Shown: in pieces, positions 29,736 through 36,538 of the stretch | Layout: each line of letters begins with the position of its first letter | How positions within the stretch are numbered: position 1 is the stretch's first letter | NCBI GenBank assembly: GCA_903875045.1 | Contig: CAIQUS010000031.1 | Coordinates: 57,780 to 121,779, forward strand | DNA from: an uncultured Bacteroidales bacterium | Lineage (GTDB): Bacteria; Bacteroidota; Bacteroidia; Bacteroidales; FEN-979 | Direction: 5' to 3' | DNA: 64,000 bases | The notes under the pieces: model-generated | Told to the model about the DNA's origin: nothing | The model's database searches: none | Seen by the model: the letters and a program-made list of their open reading frames with translations, nothing else | Position numbers and translations under genes: made by a program

Positions 29736-29753
29736 ATGTGATTATTATCACAT
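29736..29753. promoter_or_regulatory. Crp/Fnr-type operator palindrome
   Basis: ATGTGAT-TATT-ATCACAT: two perfect 7-bp arms, giving the canonical TGTGA-N6-TCACA of Crp-family regulators. It lies in the divergent region between the Crp/Fnr gene and the NifX-like gene, 144 bp before the latter's ATG, so it could serve either. Binding by the local regulator is inferred. Confidence 0.6.
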
Positions 29754-29826
29754 ACTAAAAGCAGATGTATCACCCGGCCGGCCATTGACAATCACGCCTT
29801 CAACTCACTAATTATCACACCAATAG

Positions 29827-29859
29827 TTGTATTTCAGCCACATATAGTCCTTAATTTTG
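29827..29859 (+). promoter_or_regulatory. promoter for the NifX-PLP pair
   Basis: The -7 box TAATTTTG at 29852-29859 matches TAnnTTTG. A TTG at 29827-29829, 22 nt upstream, may be the -33 element. It lies 38 nt before the ATG at 29898. Confidence 0.45.
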
Positions 29860-29897
29860 AAAAACCACAAATCCAATAACCAATAACTCTTTTAACC

Positions 29898-30239
29898 ATG
29901 AAAATAGCAATTCCGACCGATGATGGCATCATGTTGCCGGCGTCTTCAAAAAATTCAAAAGGATATTTGGTTTTAACGATCAATGGCGGGGAAATTACCA
30001 ATGAAGAACTGCGATGGAACAAGCTGAGTGATTTACTGACTTCCGAGAATGGCATACCCCAAAGCCTCAATGATTGTCCATGTGTTATCGTCAATCCTTG
30101 CTTCAATGGCCTTGAGGGCTTGATCAAATCAAAAAAAATCGAGGCAATCATCACAAAGGAGGTAATCATCACCAAAGTCATCATGGAATACCTGAACATC
30201 ACAATGCGCAGAGAGTCCAACATCTGTTGCAGCCCATAA
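29898..30239 (+). CDS. NifX/NifB-like iron-molybdenum cofactor-binding family protein
   Basis: 113 residues. The start (MKIAIPTDDGIMLPAS) matches the small NifX/NafY/NifB C-terminal domain family, which in nitrogen fixers binds Fe-S or FeMo-co precursors. Many members occur in non-fixers with unknown roles. Five Cys are present (two in DCPCV, one in NPCFNG, and a CC near the C-terminus), unusual for so short a protein and suggesting metal or cluster binding. No nif genes are in the window, so nitrogen fixation is not implied. It ends 14 bp before the cysteine-desulfurase-like gene; both probably form one transcript under the Crp/Fnr-type operator. Confidence 0.7.
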   Translation: MKIAIPTDDGIMLPASSKNSKGYLVLTINGGEITNEELRWNKLSDLLTSENGIPQSLNDCPCVIVNPCFNGLEGLIKSKKIEAIITKEVIITKVIMEYLNITMRRESNICCSP

Positions 30240-30253
30240 CGGTTGTCATCACT

Positions 30254-31720
30254 ATGAATCAAGAGATCTATTTTAAAAAATTCCGGAATAATATTATCGG
30301 GAACAGAATTCGTTATAATACCCCATTCGGGCAAAAAACGATGTTGTATGCCGACTGGATTGCCAGCGGCAGACTGTATCTTCCCATTGAAAAGATTATT
30401 TCCCGGTCAATCGGCCCTTTTGTGGGGAATACACATACCTTAACCAATGAAACCGGGCGCTTAATGACGGAGGCATACCAACTTGCCCATCAAAAGATTA
30501 AGAACCATGTAAATGCAGGCCCTGCTGATGTCATCCTTACAACCGGTTTCGGGATGACCGGTGCAATTGTCAAATTTCAACGCATCCTTGGATTAAAAAT
30601 TTGCAGGGACTCAGCGTTACAACCATGTTTAAAAGAGTCTGAACGCCCGGTAGTTTTCATTACACACCTGGAACACCATTCCAACCACACCTCCTGGTAT
30701 GAAACATCCGCGGATGTTGTGGTGATTGAACCAGGTGGCGATATGCTCGTTGATTTAAACCGGTTGAGAGAAGCCCTGATAAAGTATAAGGACCGGAAAA
30801 TAAAAATCGGATCATTCACGGCCTGTTCTAATGTAACAGGCATCAGGACGCCCTATAATGAAATGGCCCGTTTGATGCATGAACACGGAGGAGTGGTATT
30901 TATCGACTTTGCAGCTTCGGCCCCTTACGATGATATAGATATGCATCCCGGCAACCCACTCGAAAAACTGGATGGCATATTTTTTTCCCCTCACAAATTT
31001 CTCGGCGGCCCCGGATCATCGGGTGTACTTATCTTCGATTCCGCCTTATACCACTCCAAAGTTCCCGACCAACCGGGTGGAGGTACGGTTGACTGGACGA
31101 ACCGGTGGGGTGAATATAAGTTTGTTGACGACATCGAAGTTCGTGAAGACGGGGGTACACCAGGATTTCTTCAAGCCATCCGTACAGCCCTGGCTATTGA
31201 GTTGAAAAACCAGATGGGACCTGTGAATATTCATCATCGCGAGGAGGAACTTGTCAGAAAGGCGTTTGCAGAGTTGAGAAAGATCCCCGGTCTTCACATT
31301 TTAGCCGACAATGTAGAACAAAGGCTTGGGGTCATTTCATTTTATATCACCCCAATCCACTATAACCTGATCGTTAAATTGCTCAGCGACCGGTTTGGGG
31401 TCCAGGTTCGGGGAGGTTGCGTTTGTGCAGGAACTTATGGGCACTATTTATTGAATGTCAGCCAGGCAACGTCGAAAAAAATCACCGAAAAGATAAACAA
31501 CGGCGACCTGTCAGAAAAGCCCGGCTGGGTAAGGCTCTCACTGCATCCAACCATGAAAGACCAGGAAATTCTTTTTATTTCCGATGCACTGAAACAAATT
31601 GCAAAAAATCATCTTGCCTGGTCACATGATTACATTTACAACCGGCACACGAACGAATTTTCTTACAAGGATGGCTCCCCGGCCATCATGCATCCCGATA
31701 GGTGGTTTCAGCTGGATTAA
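30254..31720 (+). CDS. class V aminotransferase-fold PLP enzyme (cysteine-desulfurase-like)
   Basis: 488 residues from the ATG at 30254; the frame is open to a TTG overlapping the NifX-like gene. The PLP lysine is in SPHKFLGGPGSSG, preceded by the cofactor aspartate region VVFIDFAASAPYDDIDM and the HLEHHSNHTSWYE motif typical of SufS/CsdA relatives. A Cys-rich loop (RGGCVCAGTYGHYLL) sits where the desulfurase persulfide Cys is found. It is longer than SufS (~410) because of insertions around 330-460. It may mobilise sulfur from cysteine or a related substrate for the neighbouring thiol chemistry, but the exact reaction is not readable. Followed by a palindromic element and then the methyltransferase-peptide operon. 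Confidence 0.8.
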   Translation: MNQEIYFKKFRNNIIGNRIRYNTPFGQKTMLYADWIASGRLYLPIEKIISRSIGPFVGNTHTLTNETGRLMTEAYQLAHQKIKNHVNAGPADVILTTGFGMTGAIVKFQRILGLKICRDSALQPCLKESERPVVFITHLEHHSNHTSWYETSADVVVIEPGGDMLVDLNRLREALIKYKDRKIKIGSFTACSNVTGIRTPYNEMARLMHEHGGVVFIDFAASAPYDDIDMHPGNPLEKLDGIFFSPHKFLGGPGSSGVLIFDSALYHSKVPDQPGGGTVDWTNRWGEYKFVDDIEVREDGGTPGFLQAIRTALAIELKNQMGPVNIHHREEELVRKAFAELRKIPGLHILADNVEQRLGVISFYITPIHYNLIVKLLSDRFGVQVRGGCVCAGTYGHYLLNVSQATSKKITEKINNGDLSEKPGWVRLSLHPTMKDQEILFISDALKQIAKNHLAWSHDYIYNRHTNEFSYKDGSPAIMHPDRWFQLD

Positions 31721-31749
31721 TCGCACATGCAATAGAAATTGTAAATCCC

Positions 31750-31954
31750 AAATTTGAGTCCACTCCGAAATGTCGTTTATTCATCAAATCACCATTTAAA
31801 AAAATGTTAAACCGCAAAGAACACAAAGAAACCGCAAAGAGCCGCAGAGATAACTCTCAGATAATTACAACTTTGCGAAACTCAGCGAAAATACTCTGCG
31901 GCCCTCTGCGGTTAAATTATTTGTTAGCAGACTTATCGGAGTGCCCTCAAATTT
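31750..31954. repeat. MITE-like element with 19-bp terminal inverted repeats
   Basis: Terminal repeats AAATTTGAGTCCACTCCGA (31750-31768) and its inverse at 31936-31954 differ at two positions. A nested inverted repeat lies inside: AACCGCAAAG and GCCGCAGAG on the left at about 31810-31850, matching CTCTGCGGC and CTCTGCGGTT on the right at about 31894-31914. No ORF of note. It separates the PLP gene from the methyltransferase operon. Confidence 0.7.
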
Positions 31955-32085
31955 CAAATTCCAAGTCCCAAACAGGAATATTAATTGAGTTGTTTCAAAT
32001 TGACAAGAAAGCAAGAATCTGAAAGTTCTGTTTTGAAACTTGAAAAAAAATAGTGATATTTATGCGATTTGTTTAATTTATTATT

Positions 32086-32093
32086 TATCTTTG
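32086..32093 (+). promoter_or_regulatory. promoter -7 box of the methyltransferase-peptide-rSAM operon
   Basis: TATCTTTG followed by CACC closely matches the Bacteroidota TAnnTTTG box; a TTTG lies at 32068-32071 (14 nt spacing, short). It is 47 nt before the ATG at 32141, and earlier in-frame starts lie upstream of it. An inverted pair GTTTCAAA/TTTGAAAC at 31992-31999 and 32032-32039 lies just upstream. Confidence 0.55.
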
Positions 32094-32140
32094 CACCATC
32101 GAATACAGAACGGTCAGGGAATTATCAAAACCAACCTTCC

Positions 32141-32773
32141 ATGGAAATAGCAGAGATAAACAACAGGTACAGCACACTGGCTGAATCACAATGCTGCCTG
32201 TCATGTGGCGGTGCGATAAATTACGCTCAACCTGAAACCGGCGAAATATGCATCGACCTTGGCAGTGGCCGTGGAACAGACGCATTGAGAATGGCCGAAT
32301 CTGTAGGTGAAACCGGTTTCGTTTATGGTATTGACATTTCTGACGGAATGCTTGAAAAAGCCCGCCGGAACGCAGAAAAATTTAAAATCACCAATGTAAG
32401 TTTTGTCCGCAGCGAACTCGAAAAGTTAGATATCCCTGATGAAGTGGCAGATCTGGTCATCTCCAATTGCACACTCAACCACGCTGCCGATAAGCAGAAG
32501 GTATGGAACGAAATATTCCGTGTACTTAAAAATGGCGGAAGGTTTGTGATCAGTGATATTTATGCCACAACGGCTATTGCAGATGAATACAAAAACGATC
32601 CGGTAGCTGTTGCAGAATGTTGGGCCGGTGCGGTAACACGTGCGGAATATATGAAGCACCTTGAAAACGCCGGCTTCACAACTGTTGAAATTATCGAAGA
32701 GTCAGCACCTTACGTAAAAGGGAGTGCACAAGTGGCCAGTTTTACCATTGCCGGAAAAAAAAGAGCAATTTAA
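32141..32773 (+). CDS. ArsM-like SAM-dependent methyltransferase
   Basis: 210 residues from the ATG at 32141. SAM-binding motif I is IDLGSGRGTDALR (38-50); VYGIDISDGML and RVLKNGGRFVISDI follow, as in arsenite methyltransferases. The cysteines that bind As(III) in ArsM have apparent counterparts: an N-terminal cluster (C18, C19, C22 in ESQCCLSCGG), C110 in ISNCTLNH, and C160 in AECWAGA. It is shorter than ArsM (~280-380). Either it methylates a thiol-bound metalloid, or the same cysteine arrangement has been adopted for thiol or peptide methylation. First gene of the operon with the Cys-rich peptide, radical SAM enzyme and thioredoxin fusion. Confidence 0.75.
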   Translation: MEIAEINNRYSTLAESQCCLSCGGAINYAQPETGEICIDLGSGRGTDALRMAESVGETGFVYGIDISDGMLEKARRNAEKFKITNVSFVRSELEKLDIPDEVADLVISNCTLNHAADKQKVWNEIFRVLKNGGRFVISDIYATTAIADEYKNDPVAVAECWAGAVTRAEYMKHLENAGFTTVEIIEESAPYVKGSAQVASFTIAGKKRAI

Positions 32774-32803
32774 AATCATGTATAACAACCAAAAATTGAA
32801 CGT

Positions 32804-32911
32804 ATGAAAAGTCTCGTGAAGAAAAAAGTTGAAGTAAAAAAAGTAAGCACAAAAAAAACAGCCCAATGCTGTGCCAAAACCTCGAAAACCATTGTGGGCT
32901 GTCATGATTAA
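32804..32911 (+). CDS. 35-residue Lys-rich Cys peptide, candidate modified-peptide precursor
   Basis: Small ORF, ATG at 32804 and TAA at 32911, 30 bp after the methyltransferase and 14 bp before the radical SAM gene. The first 19 residues are Lys/Val-rich (KKKVEVKKVSTKK), like a leader; the last 16 read AQCCAKTSKTIVGCHD, with a Cys pair, then a third Cys nine residues on, and a His-Asp end. There is no signal peptide and no double-Gly cleavage site. A Cys-bearing mini-ORF abutting an rSAM/SPASM gene is the usual genetic arrangement for RiPP precursors. No homologue is recognised, so translation and precursor status are inference. Confidence 0.65.
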   Translation: MKSLVKKKVEVKKVSTKKTAQCCAKTSKTIVGCHD

Positions 32912-32925
32912 CATGCATTGATGCG

Positions 32926-34269
32926 ATGATTTATTCCAAACACAATATTTTCTCCGGGATTACAGGATCCGAAAACTTTTTTATTGTGAATCTGTTGAGC
33001 GGCAGTGCGGATATTTTAAATCCGGACGAAGGCCGCATGCTGCAGGATTTCCTTGGTGGAAAAGAAATGTCAGTGGAATTTCGAAAAAACCTGACAGAAC
33101 AGGGATACCTGGTAGATGAAAAGGAGGAACAGCGGCTTTATCGCAGCAAATACCTCGACTTTATTGACACCCGCGAGGAGGATGAAGTCCAGTTGTTTTT
33201 TGTTCCGAATTACAGTTGCAATTTTGCATGCACCTACTGTTATCAGGATGAATACATCGTTCAAAAACAGGAACTTACAACCGGTGTAATTGATGCATTT
33301 TTCAGCTACCTCCATCGTGAATTTGCCGGACGAAAAAAATATCTTACCATTTTCGGTGGCGAACCGCTGCTGAATTCACCGAAACAAAAAGAGCTGATCG
33401 CTTATTTGCTGAATCTGGCCAATGAATCTAATCTTGAAGTATGCTTTGTCACAAATGGTTATTCGCTGGTTGAGTACCTCGGAATCCTTCAGACGGCAAA
33501 CATCCGCGAAATTCAGGTTACACTCGATGGCATTGGCCATGTTCATGATGTGCGCCGTTTCCTGAAAGGCGGCGGAGCTACTTTTGAGAAGATTGTGGCA
33601 GGGATTGATGCCTGTCTGGAAAATAAATTGCCGGTGAACCTCCGCATGGTGGTGGATAAAGAAAATATTGACGGCTTGCCGGAGATGGCGAAATTTGCCA
33701 TTGACAAGGGATGGACCCGGAGTGAATTCTTCAAAACACAGCTGGGCAGAAATTATGAATTGCATCATTGCCAGGGGACTTCCGAAAAACTGTTCAGCCG
33801 CATTTCACTTTACGAGATCATTTACGAACAAACCAGGCAGCATCCCTATATTCTTGAATTTTATAAGCCGGCCTATTCCGTTTCGAAATTTTTATTTGAA
33901 AACGGCAGCCTTCCCGACCCGCTTTTCGATGCCTGCCCGGCCTGCAAAACCGAATGGGCTTTCGATTTCACCGGGCAGATTTTTTCCTGCACCGCCACGG
34001 TTGGAAAAGCCAGCGAATCATTGGGGACATTCTACCCTGAAGTTTCGCGCCATGAAGAAATGATAAATGACTGGGAAAGCCGCGATGTTACGGCCATTGC
34101 GGAATGCTCCGACTGCAACAGGCAACTGGCATGTGGCGGAGGGTGTGGCTCAGTCGCCAAAAACAGGACCGGCAATATTTGTTCAACAGATTGCCGCCCG
34201 ATAACGGAATTACTCGGGCTTGGATTTTCGGCCTACTTCGGGCCAGACCATGATTATCAACAGGAATAA
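32926..34269 (+). CDS. radical SAM/SPASM peptide-modifying enzyme (maturase-like)
   Basis: 447 residues. The N-terminal ~90 residues have the small winged-helix look of a peptide-recognition region (FIVNLLSGSADILNPDEGRML, then LTEQGYLVD). The radical SAM cluster is C98-x3-C102-x2-C105 (NYSCNFACTYCYQDE), with the SAM motif GGEP at 144-147. The C-terminal SPASM region has C337, C340, C355, C394, C397, C403, C407, C419 and C423, enough for two auxiliary [4Fe-4S] clusters. Known: rSAM/SPASM proteins of this layout form thioether or C-C crosslinks in ribosomal peptides (anSME, sactipeptide and ranthipeptide types). The obvious substrate is the peptide encoded 14 bp upstream. Confidence 0.85.
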   Translation: MIYSKHNIFSGITGSENFFIVNLLSGSADILNPDEGRMLQDFLGGKEMSVEFRKNLTEQGYLVDEKEEQRLYRSKYLDFIDTREEDEVQLFFVPNYSCNFACTYCYQDEYIVQKQELTTGVIDAFFSYLHREFAGRKKYLTIFGGEPLLNSPKQKELIAYLLNLANESNLEVCFVTNGYSLVEYLGILQTANIREIQVTLDGIGHVHDVRRFLKGGGATFEKIVAGIDACLENKLPVNLRMVVDKENIDGLPEMAKFAIDKGWTRSEFFKTQLGRNYELHHCQGTSEKLFSRISLYEIIYEQTRQHPYILEFYKPAYSVSKFLFENGSLPDPLFDACPACKTEWAFDFTGQIFSCTATVGKASESLGTFYPEVSRHEEMINDWESRDVTAIAECSDCNRQLACGGGCGSVAKNRTGNICSTDCRPITELLGLGFSAYFGPDHDYQQE

Positions 34270-34310
34270 TCAGATAGCTAAAATACTTCACAACACTAAA
34301 AATTACTACA

Positions 34311-35579
34311 ATGAAAGAGATTACATCTTCAGAATTCGAAACAGAAGTTCTTGCCGGTGGCAAAGTTGTTCTTGATTTTTATTCCACTGAATGTCCTCCC
34401 TGCGAGGCGGTTGCTCCCAAGTTCGAAGGATTGGCAAAGCTTTATGGCAACGACATCAAATTTGTAAAAATGTTCCGGCAGCAAAACAAGCCGCTGGCAG
34501 AGAAATTGGGTGTAAGGTCCTCTCCTACTTTGCTGTTTTTTGATAACGGTGTTCAATCGGCAAACACCCTTACCGGTGGCATCAAGCGGAGTGACATTAT
34601 TCATCAGCTCGACAACATGTTATCAGAGGAAAGGGTCCGGGAAATAAAAAAAGATATTAAGCCGACCGTTTCTGAATTCGATGTACTCATTCTTGGGGCA
34701 GGTCCTGGTGGTCTTACTGCAGGACTGTATCTCTGCCAGTCGAAAGTAAATACAGTGCTGATCGACATAGCGCTGCCGGGCGGCCATGTTTCCACCACCC
34801 ACGAAATTTCAAACTATCCCGGGTTTATCGATCCTCAACCCGGCTATATGTTGTCGCATAACATGTCGGAGCAGACCAAACTGTGTGGCACCGTTTACCG
34901 GGTAGCCGTTGATGTATCGAAAATAGACCTGGAGAAAAAAGAAGTCGTTGTGGATGAATTTGAAACCATCCGGGCAAAAAAGATCATCATTGCAACCGGC
35001 ACCTCACCAAACCTGATGGGAATACCCGGCGAACGTGAGTTGAAGGGTAAAGGCATTTCTTACTGTGCCACCTGCGATGCCAAGTATTATGGCGACAAAG
35101 AGGTGGTGGTGATCGGTGGCGGAAACTCAGCGGTTGAAGAAGCCGGTTTTATCAGCAGGTTTGCCAGTAAAATCACCATGGTACACCAGTTTGATGCTTT
35201 CACTGCCAACAAGCTGGCCCAGGAAAAATTGTTCGCAAACACCAAGATCAATGTGCTTTTTGAGCATGAGCCCCGATCGTTTGTGCGTGAGGGAGATAAA
35301 ATAATCACGGAGGTTGAAGATTTAAAATCCAAAACTGTCACAAAGCTGGTCAGCGATGGCGTGTTCGTTTTTATCGGCATGAAACCGAATATCGATCTGT
35401 TCAGGGATAAACTCGAACTTGATGGCTGGAACTATATCAAAACCAACGAGGATATGCAGACAAGCATGCCCGACATTTATGCCGTGGGAGATGTGATCAG
35501 TAAAAAATACCGGCAGATTACAACAGCTGTAGCCGATGGTACCATAGCTGCCATTGCCATCGCAAAAGAGCTGAATTAA
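34311..35579 (+). CDS. thioredoxin-thioredoxin reductase fusion
   Basis: 422 residues. Residues 1-105 are a thioredoxin domain with active site CPPC (C28, C31) in place of the usual CGPC, plus the cis-Pro segment RSSPTLLFF. From ~122 a low-Mr thioredoxin reductase follows: FAD motif GAGPGG (129-134), redox pair CATC (C252, C255) in SYCATCDA, NADPH motif GGGNSAVEEA, and FAD end motif YAVGDVISK. The domain order is opposite to the known mycobacterial TrxB-Trx fusion. It would deliver NADPH electrons to a dedicated thiol target; as last gene of the operon, likely clients are the Cys-rich peptide, the ArsM-like enzyme (ArsM uses thioredoxin) or both. Confidence 0.88.
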   Translation: MKEITSSEFETEVLAGGKVVLDFYSTECPPCEAVAPKFEGLAKLYGNDIKFVKMFRQQNKPLAEKLGVRSSPTLLFFDNGVQSANTLTGGIKRSDIIHQLDNMLSEERVREIKKDIKPTVSEFDVLILGAGPGGLTAGLYLCQSKVNTVLIDIALPGGHVSTTHEISNYPGFIDPQPGYMLSHNMSEQTKLCGTVYRVAVDVSKIDLEKKEVVVDEFETIRAKKIIIATGTSPNLMGIPGERELKGKGISYCATCDAKYYGDKEVVVIGGGNSAVEEAGFISRFASKITMVHQFDAFTANKLAQEKLFANTKINVLFEHEPRSFVREGDKIITEVEDLKSKTVTKLVSDGVFVFIGMKPNIDLFRDKLELDGWNYIKTNEDMQTSMPDIYAVGDVISKKYRQITTAVADGTIAAIAIAKELN

Positions 35580-35634
35580 TCAGGAATCTTTTCTTTCGGC
35601 AATTGATCCCATACCAGGGAATATTTCCCAGGGA

Positions 35635-36051
35635 TTATTCCGTCAGAACCGGTAAATTTTGTGCAGCCCAATTCGATAGCCCCCCGGTAAGATTACTGAT
35701 CGATTTGAACCCCTGGTCTTTCATCATTGAAACCGCCCCGGCGCTTCGGTAACCGGATGCGCAATATACCAGATATATCCTGCTTTTATCCAGAAGGCCA
35801 ATTTTTGATGCAAAATCATCGGCATTATAATCAATGTTGACGGCTCCTGCGAGATGGCCGGAATTGAATTCCCCGGGTGTACGTACATCCAGAATAACAA
35901 ATTCCGTATTGTTAAGATTGTCCTTCACTATTTTTTCAGCCTCTGATGGATTTACATCCCTTACCCCTCCCCTGTCGCTGTTGCACCGGGGCATTAGAAA
36001 AAGCGTAAATAAGGCCAGAACGAGGCAAATATACTTGTGATTTATTTTCAT
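35635..36051 (-). CDS. exported single-domain rhodanese
   Basis: 138 residues from the ATG at 36051; the frame is open to 36138 but adds an unlikely leader. The N-terminal hydrophobic segment (ICLVLALFTLFLM) is followed by PRC, a poor lipobox, so it is either a lipoprotein or a secreted protein. The rhodanese domain (about 32-138) has ILDVRTPGEFNSGHLAGAVNIDY and the catalytic loop YCASGYRS with Cys97. It is a sulfur carrier or sulfurtransferase in the periplasm. It converges on the thioredoxin fusion with 55 bp between stops. Proximity suggests shared sulfur chemistry, but single rhodaneses are common and may be unrelated. Confidence 0.82.
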   Translation of the reverse strand: MKINHKYICLVLALFTLFLMPRCNSDRGGVRDVNPSEAEKIVKDNLNNTEFVILDVRTPGEFNSGHLAGAVNIDYNADDFASKIGLLDKSRIYLVYCASGYRSAGAVSMMKDQGFKSISNLTGGLSNWAAQNLPVLTE

Positions 36052-36249
36052 ATTTTCATTGTTAATGGGTTCAAAATGCTCAAAAGCCCGGATAGCTATT
36101 GTAATTGTAGAAGCAGAAATAATTACAAAGAAGTCCAATGTTTTTTATTCAGGACAAAATTACGAAAACCGTCAATTTGTCGAAAAATTAAATGAATGAT
36201 CGGAATCATGTCAGGAGTATTAGCATAGGCATGAGAGGAAGCCGAATTA

Positions 36250-36459
36250 ATGTGGCTAAAGCCGGATAATATGAATCATAACAAAAACAGTTGGCTAAAG
36301 CCAACTGCAATAGATGCAGTACTCGGCGAATCTATTGCCATCAGCTTTAGCTGACTGTTACCAACTGCAATAGATGCAGTTACTCGGCGAATCTATTGCA
36401 GTCAGCTTTAGCTGACTGTTACAAGTGACAGGCAAAATAAACCGGGGCTTTAGCCACAT
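36250..36459. repeat. nested palindromic element with two ~60-bp tandem units
   Basis: Outer arms ATGTGGCTAAAGCCGG (36250-36265) and CCGGGGCTTTAGCCACAT (36442-36459) are inverted repeats. Inside lie a near-perfect palindrome CAGTTGGCTAAAGCCAACTG (36288-36307) and two direct units of about 60 bp (36301-36360 and 36361-36421). Each unit contains its own inverted pair, CAATAGAT and ATCTATTG. MITE-like, no coding content. The rest of the gap (36052-36249 and 36460-36538) shows nothing recognisable. Confidence 0.75.
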
Positions 36460-36538
36460 GAAGCGAAAAAGTCTTATGCACCACGATTGGCTTCTGCCGG
36501 AGTAGCTGTCAAGTGAACAGTATAACCGGCCTAGACGG

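Noticed and set aside
29898..30239. Evidence for nitrogen fixation
   Set aside because: A lone NifX-family protein without nifHDK or nifB is common in non-fixing bacteria.
35617..35629. Short hairpin GGGAA-TAT-TTCCC between convergent genes
   Set aside because: Stem of only 5 bp and no T-run; too weak to call a terminator.
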